Position numbers and translations under genes: made by a program. Source: Guyanagaster necrorhizus (taxonomy: Eukaryota > Basidiomycota > Agaricomycetes > Agaricales > Physalacriaceae). Taken from it: a DNA stretch of 64,000 bases. The stretch lies in NCBI RefSeq assembly GCF_019112545.1, contig NW_025064901.1:320164-384163 (forward strand). The letters are read 5' to 3'. A model generated the notes under the pieces. The model was given only the letters and a program-made list of their open reading frames with translations, ran no database searches and was not told the DNA's origin. Positions 1-10,438 of this stretch are shown here, piece after piece (within the stretch, counting starts at the first letter, position 1; every line of letters begins with the position of its first letter).

Positions 1-970
1 TCGGTAGCTTACGAAGATGCTTCTCCCTGGCCAACGGCGAAAGGTCTTGTTTTAGCCTCCCGGCCTCGCTTGCCCAGTCCACCCCAGGCAGTCCACCCAC
101 AAGCCGTCCATACAGTTCTTTGAACTGTGCCTCCTGCTTCCGAACAATGTTTCCCACCTTTCCTCTGTTCTCCACGGGCAAGACCATTCTTGGATCCCCA
201 GAGTAACTGATTCCAGCTATCTTCTCGAACAATTCTCGTTCCGAGAATTCTTCAGGAAGGAGGAGGAGAGCTGATCGTAGGGCGCTGACGAGGTTGACTT
301 GTTGGGTCAAGCGTACCCGCGCATCATCCTTGATTATCCGGAGAGGTTTGTGCATACGTCCGGCAAGGTAAAGGGTGCGCCAGTTTAGTAGGTCGTCGCA
401 GAGGTTGTCAACTGTGGTCACGCCGTACTTGATCGTCACCCGCTGATTCGGCATGGGTACATAGGCGTTGAACCACACTCCTGCACCACCGGAAGACTGC
501 ACAGTAGAGACATAGTCACTGCCGAGCATCCTTGCGCTGAGCGGGTAATGTGAAGGGAACTGATGCATGTTGATGGAGTGGAAATGGCTCGAATGGGTGA
601 CAGCGAACATGAAATCGAGGACGGGTCCACCTTTGCCAGGTTCTGCGGCTATGTCGTATCCATCCTGTTCAAATACTCCACTGCCATAGGCGAACGCGTA
701 TCGGATGGGAGCTTCAAATTCAGCAACGACGCTCTCTAATAAGGCACGAGTGGAGTTGCTGACGGGAAGAAGCTGGTTCTTGCCGAAACTGGGGGGTAGT
801 TGCGGTCGGGACAGCGGAGACGAGGGTTCGTATGGGCGGGGAGCGGGATGAAGTCTTGTTTGTCGACGACGACGAGGCGGCGGGGAAGGCGGGGGAAAGT
901 TGCTCGACGCTGTCGGCACGCTTTCAGTAGCAAAGGTCCTTATGCAGGTACGTGCAGGGACCCGAAGCAT
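1..970 (-). CDS. TAM41: Mitochondrial phosphatidate cytidylyltransferase (TAM41/MMP37 family), 3' end outside the window
   Basis: Makes CDP-diacylglycerol from phosphatidic acid and CTP on the matrix side of the inner mitochondrial membrane, the first committed step to cardiolipin. The frame is open without introns from the ATG at 968-970 to the window edge, at least 323 codons, so the C-terminus is missing. The N-terminus is Arg-rich and acid-poor (MLRVPARTCIRTFATES), as expected for a matrix presequence, followed by a Pro/Arg-rich linker. Family signatures follow: FAYGSGVFEQ (nucleotidyltransferase G-S motif), then DFMFAVTHSSHFHSINM and HYPLSARMLG, then IKYGVTTVDNLCDDLLNW. The next identifiable gene on its 5' side is a tRNA. 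Family assignment is confident; the start is chosen as the ATG that precedes the presequence. Confidence 0.9.
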   Translation of the reverse strand, partial: MLRVPARTCIRTFATESVPTASSNFPPPSPPPRRRRQTRLHPAPRPYEPSSPLSRPQLPPSFGKNQLLPVSNSTRALLESVVAEFEAPIRYAFAYGSGVFEQDGYDIAAEPGKGGPVLDFMFAVTHSSHFHSINMHQFPSHYPLSARMLGSDYVSTVQSSGGAGVWFNAYVPMPNQRVTIKYGVTTVDNLCDDLLNWRTLYLAGRMHKPLRIIKDDARVRLTQQVNLVSALRSALLLLPEEFSERELFEKIAGISYSGDPRMVLPVENRGKVGNIVRKQEAQFKELYGRLVGGLPGVDWASEAGRLKQDLSPLAREKHLRKLP

Positions 971-1294
971 GGCGATGGTAGAGTTGAAGATGACGGCGCC
1001 AGCTTTGTAGACGATGGATGCTTGCAAGAAAGAGAGAGAGCGATTTATTGTCACGTGCACCATTGAAAATAGTTTCGGCTGCAAACGGTTACCTTGGACC
1101 GTGCTCTGCCGTATAGTTTTATAATATTCGTTTCCTATGCTTTTCCCGGACTCGCTGGACTTTACGCATTTTGTTTTAACCTCTCACCCGTACCCAGTTT
1201 CATGGTTACTAATTCAGTCTCTTGCGGGGTTCACTCTTAGCTTCAGATAGTGTTGGCGGCACTTTAATTATAACATTGTACATCCTGCAGTGTC
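971..1294. other. Intergenic: 5' flank of TAM41 and of the tRNA
   Basis: No coding signal was found on either strand. It should hold the TAM41 promoter (reading left) and the upstream flank of the tRNA gene. No recognisable operator was seen. Confidence 0.6.
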
Positions 1295-1383
1295 GGCCGG
1301 CTAGCGTAATGGTTAACGCGTCAGTTTCCGGTGGTTATGTAATCCCGAGCTGAAGATTCCATGTTCGAGTCCTGGGTTGGTCG
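1295..1383 (+). tRNA. tRNA-Arg (CCG) with a 16-nt intron
   Basis: The cloverleaf folds by eye. The acceptor stem pairs 1295-1301 with 1376-1382 (three G-U pairs) and the discriminator is G1383. The D arm is GCG...CGC around the loop AATGGTTAA. The anticodon stem is TCAGT/GCTGA with anticodon CCG at 1328-1330. A 16-nt intron (1332-1347) lies one base 3' of the anticodon, the canonical nuclear position, cut by the SEN endonuclease whose SEN2 subunit is encoded later in this window. The variable loop is AGATT and the T loop TTCGAGT. The T stem CCATG/CCTGG has one T-C mismatch at its fourth pair. A run of five T's at 1388-1392 can end Pol III transcription. The mature length would be 73 nt. Whether the mismatch leaves the gene active is unclear. 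Confidence 0.8.
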
Positions 1384-3766
1384 ATGCTTTTTGTCTTGTA
1401 CATTTTTCTTCTGATGAGTACCCAGTGCTTTTTCTATTGAAAAAAAGGACAAGAAAGACGGGCGTCGTAGATTGACAACTTCTGATCGGTCAGGTGACCG
1501 GCAAGTTACCGGTGAGTTGACCTCAAGTCAAGGTCGTGCGTTTGCTCGTAGAAAAGTCGCCTGTTATTGATTCATAGTCTCCGAAATATGGAACCTCAGC
1601 TGTTTTCCTTCATTTCCCGTCTCAATGGCATCGTGCTCAACGAGCCCAGGTTACATCCAGGGAACTTCAAAAAGTCCTTCGAGTGCCCTCGAAACGGCTG
1701 TGTTAGTTCCTACGAGTTCCTACGACAATATTTTTTAGCCCGCCAAGGATAGAGGAGCTACTAGTATATCACAGGTACCAAGATGAAATTGATTGCGATG
1801 AGCACGACCGTCTTTTCCTCCTGATCGACGACAATCGCAAGTAAAAACCTTAACTAAATCAAATAGTCTATGCTGAGCATTTTACAAGTTCTGTATCCAG
1901 TCGAATGGGATACCGAGAGTCGTACGGTCTGAACGAACACCAAGGGGTGGATCTGGAACTTGATGTGGCCAAGGCATCAGATGCCTTCGAAAGACAACTT
2001 GAATACATCCGGACCACGGAAACGCCTGAGAAGAGCTATTGAATGCTTGTACCTCTGAAGGTAGCTATCCCGTGCCTCGCAAGAAGGCTGGAGTACAATA
2101 GCAGGGGTCTCCGACAACCAAGGGAGTATAGCCTTAGGCACTCATGCATCAAGGGAGAAGCAAGAGATAGCTGTGCCTTGCCGCGAGGATATCTGAGAGC
2201 AGAGAACTAAAATTGAATCTTCTCCCTTGGGCACATATCAGTATCCCCGAGTCGGAGAAGCATGGGCTCCATAGTGGACTCACATCTATCTGTCCGCACA
2301 GTGGAGCTCCATCGATGTCAGTAAAGTCTGGGTTTGCTGTAACAGATTCCGGACTCGATCGCGCCAAGACTGGAAGCTGTAACATCTATAAAAACCATAT
2401 CAGTGATGCCAGAGACAATCAAGATCTTGCCACGAGCCGTCCTACGGAGCTGTACGTCACAGCGACAAGTAACTCTAGCGACACAACTTGTCGATAGACG
2501 GTGTACACGAAGATTTCAAAGTGCTCATCAGCTAATCGCCAACGCGAAGTCTGAATCCAAGACGCGTTCATGCTCAGTCTTGGAATTCCAACAAACCCAA
2601 GCGGCTTTAAGGAATACGACAAACGTTTGACAGTCACGACTGGATTACGCTTGATGCCTTCTGAAACTGAGTTGCAAAAAAGGACGATCTGAACACGACA
2701 GGCAAGGTTGAACAGTAGGAGCAGTCGCTCTTCAAAATTGGCTCTGGAGAAAGTGTAAAGATGCCCCACAAGAAAAAAAGGCGGAGAAACAGTGGTCCTT
2801 GGGTATATTTCTCCACCGTAGCAAGCTGTAATCAGTCTAGGAAGCCAAGAAATAGTAATAGAAGTCTTACATAGAGCTGTCTTGGACAGCTTGGATGGTT
2901 ACGAGGTGAAGGCCAGAAATGGCGAGAACGGTAGCACTGAGCGACGCTATCTTCTCTTTTATCGCCGCGGGTTGACAAGTGCTTAGTATGAAAAACTGAA
3001 GCGAGGGGTCGGTGATTGAGAAACGCATTGAACAGCAAGCACGTTTAACTCCAGACTCGAGCTTAGCTTGTGTGAGATTTTCTGATGAACGTTCGTTTGT
3101 CGCTGCCTCTGTTTTCTCGGATGGGGTTATCATGCAGCGTGGCGGTAAAAGACCACGTTGTTCCGTCTGCCAAATGGCATCGACAATTCCGCAGGTGGAA
3201 TAACACCGCCTCTAGACTTTGAGGCTCGAGAACGTATTGATTGTTATGGATACATATGGATGAGATCTCTTGGTTTACGTTGATAAGAGATAATCGCTTC
3301 TGAGCCAGAGCATGCCCAGAGCCTGTAGCAAGACACGTTTTAACAGCTAGAAGGCGAGAGACGACCCGCTTGTCGGGGAAAAATGGGGGACATCTTCGGT
3401 ATTCCGTGAAAGAGGAGAGCCCAGATTTTTTTTCTGGCCAAGACGAGAGCGCAAGATACACAATGGCCACTTGGTTGAATGTAAGGAAGCGCTGACTTCA
3501 AACTCCGCACCTAAACGACCGACTCGGACTCGGACCGTCGAGAGGCGTAGACTACCGCAGTCGACAATAAAGGGACCGGTGCTTCTCTTCTGCTCTACAG
3601 TACTTATATCTCTAACTAGATTCTTAACATTCCTCTCAGATTTCCTCTGCCTTTCTTCTGTACAACTAATAGTGAGTCACTTCCCATCACGCCACATCTG
3701 ACCGCTAACTTGTCTTTTAGTTTTTACTTTTTTTTCTTTACCATCCCCACCTGCTATGCTATCGAC
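1384..3766. other. Gene-poor stretch of about 2.4 kb
   Basis: Only short, mutually overlapping open frames are present on both strands, the longest about 135 codons on the minus strand near 3063-3470 and without a proper ATG. None shows a family motif, a convincing spliced reading, or terminal repeats that would mark a transposon. The last 150 bp before 3767 are pyrimidine-rich (TTTTACTTTTTTTTC), typical of a fungal core promoter for the next gene. It may hold decayed sequence or an unrecognised lineage-specific gene. Confidence 0.5.
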
Positions 3767-4751
3767 ATGGCAGCAGCATCTACAAGTGTGATCCATACCC
3801 TTCGAACCCCCTCGTTCTTGTCTACGGTCAAGCCTTTCACGAAAGAGACCTTGAGGAAGATCCAGACAGTTCTTGATCCCACCCCGTCTGTCGACGCGGC
3901 CAGGCCTCAGTTCATACCCGGGAAGAAGAACGCTGCTGTTCTAATCCCCCTCTGCAACCTCGATGGTGTTCCGGGAATCCTTTTTGAGGTCAGAGCAAAG
4001 CGTATGAGGACCCATTCTGGTGAAGTCAGGTGAGCGCGGCAACCAATTGCGCACTCGCTTAGCAGCGGCTGATCCTTTTCTCTAGTTTTCCAGGAGGAAA
4101 GGTGGATGAAGTGTGTTATAATTCATTGTTTGTTGCCAATGTCCTGACTGGTAACGCGTAGGAGGACGACTCCTTCAAGGCAGCAGTGCTTCGAGAGACG
4201 CACGAAGAATTGGGCGTAATACCAAAGCAAGTCGTAATCCTGGGCGAAATCGGTCCTCCAGAGATTAACATGAGGGGTGATATGTCTGTATGGCCGCTCG
4301 TTGTACGCTACTTCCATTTCTCTTTCATCAGTCGCAATTTTGACGTTTGCTATAGGGATTTATTAACGCTGAGCAGGAAGATTTCTCGACATTGGCAGAC
4401 AACGAACCTCTGCCTTCGGTTTCGATATCCACCATCATGAAGCAAGTATCACAGGCAGAAGTCGACAACGTTTTCCATCTGCCGTTGTCTGCGTTGACTT
4501 CTCCTTCGCGCCTTCGGCCTTCCATGTTTCGCGGACAGCGCCCCTATTGGGCAATAGACGTGTCCGATTTACAAACTTCGCAACAAATAGAACAGGCAAC
4601 AGATACCCATAGCGATATATCATTTCCCCCTTCACAACCAGGGATTAACGATAACAATGAAATAGGGATTGGGAAGGACAATAGATTAGAAATATGGGGT
4701 TTAACTGGGTGGTATCTCTCGATGTTTATGAGAACTCTGAAGATGTGTTAG
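3767..4751 (+). CDS. Nudix hydrolase, coenzyme A diphosphatase type (PCD1-like)
   Basis: Predicted to split CoA or oxidised CoA into 4'-phosphopantetheine and 3',5'-ADP; relatives are peroxisomal or mitochondrial. Four exons (3767-4029, 4086-4110, 4162-4302, 4356-4751) give 274 residues. The CoA-type NUDIX signature spans the exon 1-3 junctions: MRTHSGEVSFPGG, then about a dozen residues, then LRETHEELGV, with the metal-binding REXXEE core. The later GDMSVWPLVGF and VDNVFHLPLSAL stretches match the CoAse extension. The second exon is only 25 nt. A usual SKL-type peroxisomal tail is absent (it ends TLKMC). The start is the first ATG in frame before a Ser/Ala-rich leader. Family is confident; substrate is inferred from the CoAse subfamily motif. 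Confidence 0.85.
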
Positions 4752-4767
4752 TAGTGTATATTTTGTA

Positions 4768-5495
4768 TTACTCGCTAGGAATGGATTGGTCTGGGTTACC
4801 CCGTCGTCGTAGTCTGGCTTCACTGTACTCTGTCTCTACAATTGATGAATCACCATCGCCCTCGTTCTTCTTGTGCCTTGCAGATTCCTGGTGTCGCCGA
4901 CGAGTTTTCTTCGTTGGAGCAGAGTGTCGCGACTTCCAAATGAGATATAGGACTGCTTCTGCAATGGCGACAACGAATCCAACGAACAGCCCAAAGAGGG
5001 CTCGCTAGAAGAGATGCGTAAGAAACTGGACTAGGAGACATATATCGAACGTACCCATTCCTTCTTCCATCCTGCGTGCTGTGATGCCCACCAAGCTGCA
5101 AATCCTGAGCCACCGACACTGAGTAGCGCGTTCATCAGCGTCGTTATGGCCCTTCTCTCTCGTTTTCTCTCCGCTTCTATTTCCTCCGGGTCCCGTGGTA
5201 GCACATAAGAGCCGAACTTGCGTTCAGGTGAAGTTGTGGTCCCAGCAAGGAGCGAAACCATACTGAAATTATTCGGATCTCGAGGAGGTGTAGCTGACCG
5301 GAGTGCAGAGGATCCTGACGGTGACCGGGACCATTGGGATACAGATTGGAGCACGGTATATGGAATCAAGGCTGGCTTCGGTTGGGTAAAGTAAATCTGT
5401 AATTGCGCCGAGAGCTCGCAAGGCAGCAGTCTCTGTACTGAGGAGAGAGTATCGCGGAGGTGATCCTCCAAAGAGATATTGAGGTCCGATGTCAT
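4768..5495 (-). CDS. VMA12: V-ATPase assembly factor of the ER membrane (VMA12/TMEM199 family)
   Basis: Helps assemble the membrane sector Vo of the vacuolar proton pump in the ER, acting with VMA21 and VMA22. Two exons (5055-5495 and 4768-5004; intron 5005-5054) give 225 residues. The N-terminal half is soluble. A conserved block around FGSYVLPRDPEEIEAERK leads into a tight pair of predicted membrane helices (TLMNALLSVGGSGFAAWW, then ALFGLFVGFVVAIAEAVLYL), and the tail is basic and cytosolic. This two-helix hairpin after a charged segment is the hallmark of the family. The start is the ATG at 5493-5495; the divergent ATXN10 gene begins within 100 bp, so they probably share a promoter. It converges with the Nudix gene, the stop codons being 16 bp apart. 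Confidence 0.82.
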
Positions 5496-5587
5496 GATCA
5501 ATATCACGAACACTTGAATGGAAATGTTTATGGCAGATCATCGAGCTGCTCTTCGGCTCGGACGTCGACCTCCAACAGAGGCTCCCT

Positions 5588-7734
5588 ATGCAGGACGAGG
5601 CTGCCCAGGATGCAGAGGCACTCATTCAAAATTTTACAAAGGCCTGTTCTGCTTTTGACATCAATGTATCCGAAGCTGTCGATTCTACTTCTGCCGTCCT
5701 GGACAACATTGCCTCCGATTTGGCCAAAAGCCGCGATCTCAGGTATTTATCTTTACGCTATTTCACTCTCTAGCCAAAACTGAGTGTGCCCTTTCCTAGG
5801 TCTCACGTTGGCACCGACAGACCCGTGTTCTGGTCCTGTCTCCGTAAACTATGGCAGGACCTTGTCCGTGCTCAGTTGACTTTTTGGGACGGCGATGATG
5901 ACGACCAGGCCTCCATCGAAACTCTGAAACATCAAAATTTGAGAAAACTTTGTCAGAGCCTGGCTCGGTTGACCAGGAACCTCGTCGCTGGGGTCAGTCA
6001 AAACCAGACACATGCTTTGTGAGTTTGAATGACTGATCTCATGCTGCTTAATGCGCTGATGCTCCCGACCAACAGTGAAAATGAGCCTGATATCAGACGG
6101 CTACTTCACTACTACACATCTTGGACTGCGATGGAGGATCAAGATGGTATGCTTACTGGCCAAAACCTCGACGGGCTCTGATATCATTGTTTTCAGACCT
6201 TGTCGTCGCTCGTGTTCTCTCTCAGACCATGTCGAATCTCATCACCGCTAACGATGCCCTCATGCAATCCCTCTGGGATACCTATATGAATCTTTCTGAA
6301 GATCAAGTCGTGTTAATGTAAGTCAAGTTGTTTCTCGCAACTGACTGATCCGATTCCCATGGACCTAGTCGGCTTTTGCAATCGTCGGATGGAAAGTCTC
6401 TTGTCCCTGCGATGATGCTCATCCGAAATTGCATACAAGGCAGCAGGACACGAGCGTAAGCTTCTCACTGACAATGTTCCTGATCTCTGAATGAACTCAT
6501 GTCCGCAGAAGACTATTGGTACACGCGACGGTCGGATCGAGAATATGCGTTTGCCTGCTTGATAAGATGTCGAAAATTTACGAAGCCGAAGAGGGCAGTG
6601 AGGAAGCCCATGCTTTCGACCTTGGGTAAAGTCCTTGGAACTTGATGCGATGCCTGCAGTTCATTCTCATCATTAGGTATGCCATATTCAGTCGATTAAT
6701 GCAAGTCGGTCTAGTGCCAGAGTTGTATTCCAAGTTGTCAATGTACGTCCAATGTTTTTTCCCTGATAGATATCAGTTGAAACAACATCTCTCAGAAAAG
6801 ACGAAATAGTGACTCCGCACCAGACAGTTATGCTCAAACTGATTGATTCTTATCTCCAATCGACTCCATTGAAACCAAAGGACCCCGCCGCAACGAAGAT
6901 TCTAGTCAAGCTGAGCCAAATGCTGGGTACATGTTTCTTTTCCATGTCATTCTATTCGCAGCGAGCGATTCGTCGTTCTCTGGGATCTCCTTCGTCTGAA
7001 AATTTCTCTCCGGTCGTCAATCTACTTCCGCCCGCAGAACTAGACGTCGTGCTCCCAAAGGTGTGCGAGGCGCTTGTTTTGGTATCCCAGTGTATCGTGA
7101 CAGTGACGCTGGATGCCGAGAAAGAGACAGTTAGCTCCAGAACCCCGTCTTCCTCTCCCCAGAATATCAGAGCCTTCTTCAACGAGCTACGGTCCGAGAA
7201 TCACAGCCTGGCGGAAAGTTTGATAGGTATGCGCTCACATGCTCGAGTTCCGTAACTTTCTGTATTAACCGGGCAGAGCTCCTCCGTTTGCTGGATAGAT
7301 TTCTACCTCGAATAAAATTTGGAAGACCGGTCCAAAACCAAACTGGGTCCGATGGCCCAGCGCCCACACCGCTTTCGAATGTATCCGACACAGGGTTTTT
7401 CTATCTGAAGAGGGACCTCGTTAGACTTCTGGGAATTTTGTGCCACGAACAGAAAGCTGTTCAGGACCGTGTACGTCAGTGCGGCGGCATTGAAGTTGTG
7501 ATGAACCTGTGCGTTATTGATGAGAGGAACCCTTGTCAGTATTTCGACTTGCCATCATCAGTGATCCAGTACCTTAACAATGTGACAGATTTGCGGGAGC
7601 ACGCTATCTTTACGTTGCATAATCTATTAAAAGGCAACCCGGAGAACCAGGCAATCGTTCAAGAAATACAACCGACAGGGCAATGGGACGAAAATGGCGT
7701 TTTGAAGGACACCCTTGGTGCAGTACGGAGGTAG
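5588..7734 (+). CDS. Ataxin-10 homologue
   Basis: Armadillo-like scaffold protein; fungal relatives (CTR86-like) are linked to septation and growth control, while the human protein is involved in cytokinesis. Nine exons join in frame (5588-5742, 5800-6018, 6076-6146, 6197-6317, 6369-6455, 6509-6625, 6677-6742, 6796-7226, 7277-7734), 574 residues. The C-terminus carries the diagnostic ataxin-10 domain: FYLKRDLVRLLGILCHE, VRQCGGIEVVMNLC, DERNP and REHAIFTLHNLLKGNPENQ. The coding-like frame continues upstream of the chosen ATG (5588) back to about 5503 without an ATG, so a short first exon further upstream may have been missed. LEO1 lies tail-to-tail downstream with about 100 bp between stops. 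Confidence 0.85.
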
Positions 7735-7831
7735 GAGGTCGCAGGAGTTTGCAGAACCGGAGAGCGTGTAAGAGATATCAGGAGATATTTGTATATTCTA
7801 TACATTGTGCAGTCGGTCCAATCATATTAAT

Positions 7832-9369
7832 TTATTCCTCTTCATCATCGTCATCGTCGTACGTTGCTTGTCTCCGGCTGCGGCTGGTCTTACGAACCCT
7901 CGCCTCATCCTCTTCCTCGCTTTCCACGTCCATTGCGTCGTCAATACCCAGCTTCTTCCGCTGCTTCTCGGCCATGGCATCCAGTTTGTCCAAATCATCT
8001 TCTTCATCAGCTTTTCCATGGTGCCCATCATCATCCTCATCATCCGAAACGACAAAGTCATCGTTTCGATAGCCACTTCCGCCTTCCTCGTCTCCGCCCT
8101 TTCGTTTACTTTTCTTACCGTGGACATCGTCATCAGATCCTGCGTTGCCGTATATATCGTCATCACTGTCGTATTGTTTCCTAGATCGTCGCCTTGACCG
8201 CCCACTCGGCTCCTCCTCATCATCATGTTTCCTCTTCGGGGCCTTCTTCGACGACTTTTTAATCATTTCTTGCATCTCGCGTTCAGGATCCATAACAGGA
8301 TCAGGAGCTAACCGCAGTCGAGCGACCTTGTTGTGCTTCTGGCTGACTGCCTTCACTAGCATGCGATGTGTTTCGGATTGCATTCCAGTCGGTCGAAGTG
8401 TCATATATCCAGCGATGAGAGCCTCAGCTTGTAAGACCTGCGAACGCTTATGCTGTGCCACCAGGTAGGTTAAACCTTGAGATTTCCCGCCAATAGTGAG
8501 GGGCGCCGCAGATTGTGTTTGCGACTGAGAACCACCAAAGCTCTGTCTAGGGACGCCTCCCGACATGTCAATACTCTGATTGATATCAAAATATTCCTTT
8601 CCAAGTCGAAGGCTTAAGGTGCCATCTGACCAGCGTATGACGCGACTGTTTGACTGTCTAACCTACAATTGACCATGACGACACATTGAAAAGATGTAAC
8701 AAAAAAAAAAAAAGGTAGCTCACATCATCACCGAACTCGTTCTTAGTCCACCTCCATCGTACCGTGTTTTCCACCTTCAGTTTGATGGTCATACTCTGTT
8801 CTCGGAGGGTTTGTGCCTGCTGACCCTCTTCTTCGTCGTGTTCTGGACCCATGTATGTCTCTGGATGAAATGGTTTCGTGTCGATTTTAACAAAATTAGG
8901 CATTCGAATGACCCATTTCTTTGAGTCAAACTTGAGGCACAATTCTGATGATAATTAGATGGACTTACGTCGCCATCTGAGCTTTTGGGTACGGGAAGGT
9001 TGGGAAACGAGACATCAGCTTCTTGCAATTCAACAACCCCCTCGGGTGGTGCTTCTTCTTCCTCGTATTCGAGTGCCCTGCGATGCTCTCTCTCCGGCGA
9101 AGGGAGTCGCTCAGATTCATGCCCTGAGGCTTCAGGTGATCCGACACTGCGTCAGATACAATCAGCATGGAATTGCGACACGAGCTGAGATCCACTCACT
9201 CGGCTGGTGCCTCTGCCTCCATCGCCGCGTCGTTACCAAATAAATCATCCATCTCTTCTTCCTCCTCTGACTTTGTTTCAGCTTTAATTCTATGCTTCAC
9301 ATGGCCAAGTTCTGATTTTATGGGTGAATGGATGCTGTGAGGTCCGAGCGCGCCAGCGAGAGATGACAT
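7832..9369 (-). CDS. LEO1: LEO1, subunit of the Paf1 transcription elongation complex
   Basis: Nuclear protein that travels with RNA polymerase II as part of Paf1C and promotes histone modification during elongation. Exons from the right: 9200-9369, 8969-9146, then up to about 8930, then 7832-8662 (intron 8663-8723). The acidic leader (KSEEEEEMDD) is followed by the LEO1 core: MPNFVKIDTKPFHPETYMG, NTVRWRWTKNEFGDD, then RVIRWSDGTLSLRLGKEYFDI. The C-terminus is highly charged with Asp/Glu/Arg/Lys tracts and ends in an acidic run, as in other LEO1 proteins. The second intron must be either 38 or 50 nt to keep frame, both with an AAG acceptor, so that junction is uncertain. The fourth exon contains a Ser/Gln-rich linker. 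Confidence 0.88.
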
Positions 9370-10438
9370 TGCGATTGCCTGGTCGAAAACGGGAGCAGTT
9401 TGTATGAATCAGGAAGCCTATAGCCGGGGCTGTTTTAAGCTGTGGTAGAGTGATTGAGGTTTCTGGCGAAGAGACGCAGGGCGAAGCACCCCATCAATTT
9501 CCCCTCCAAAGACGGAAAATGCCGTTTTGGGAGGCCGATCAGTGGTAAAAATCGTAAATATCGGCGTCACACATGCACCGCTTTTAGCGCTCGGTGCTGA
9601 TCTGTCCTTTTCACCAAATGCTTATCCGTTTCTAGCTGGAAAAAAAAAGATGGTGTGTCGGCTCAGTTCCATCCCCTTCTGCTGTTGGCTTCTGGGGCAA
9701 TGTCGTCAAATTTTATTGGGGAACCTGCATGAAAGCAGTGATGCCTGTGCTGTGTAGTACAGAGTCGCATCGTCATCAAGAGTCATCTGAAGTATCCTTT
9801 ACTGGCCTATCTTGACTCGTGCCTTTCCCACGAGCGCCTGGGCAGCCTTGCTCTTGAATATTCGGTACCCTTTTCCTGGAAACGACTCGGTAAAGATGTC
9901 GCCGCGTGCATATTATCAGATCTGTTGCCTGGGCCGTGTTGCTACGGCATTCTAAACGCAATTTATATCCTCCCATCACTTCATGTAGCACCGGTCTTTT
10001 CTCTCCCTGAGATCTCTTCAGTTCACGATGACTCTCATGTCGGGCGCGGGGGATGCCTTGTTTATCATCTTGATCAAAGGCAAATGCCCAGATTCATCTT
10101 CACAGCTTTGCTTTAATTAGGTTTACTCCGTCAAACTCCGGTACGCGTCCCACAGCAGAAGCTCGCAGGCCAGTGATGCTGTGAATCATATATATATAAG
10201 GTGTATCCTCAGCGTTTCTGCCTTTCGATTAGCTCCCTTTACTATGCCGGAATTTCCCAAGGAGTGAATCCGACTCATTTGTGCCGCGAAAGATTCCAGC
10301 GTGCCCATGTGTCGTCTTGCCAGTCACTTACCCGTTAAACGTTCACCATCGAATTCATCTTCTCCCGACCATCATTTGCTGCAAGGTCGGGGCTACATTT
10401 CCCAGCCCTTGACAAGGGCATACGCAACACCTCGCCAA
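9370..10438. other. Intergenic, about 1.1 kb, between divergent genes
   Basis: It lies between the starts of LEO1 (reading left) and an orphan gene (reading right), so it should hold both promoters. Short open frames (for example about 76 codons near 9527-9757) have no recognisable motif. A short AT-rich tract with TATATATATAAG sits near 10188-10200, a plausible TATA-like element about 240 bp upstream of the next start codon. Confidence 0.45.

Noticed and set aside
1384..3766. Transposon in the gene-poor stretch
   Set aside because: I looked for reverse transcriptase, integrase or transposase motifs and for flanking repeats and saw none by eye.
9527..9757. 76-codon plus-strand frame in the LEO1 upstream region
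   Set aside because: It has an ATG but no recognisable motif, and it sits in a divergent promoter region.
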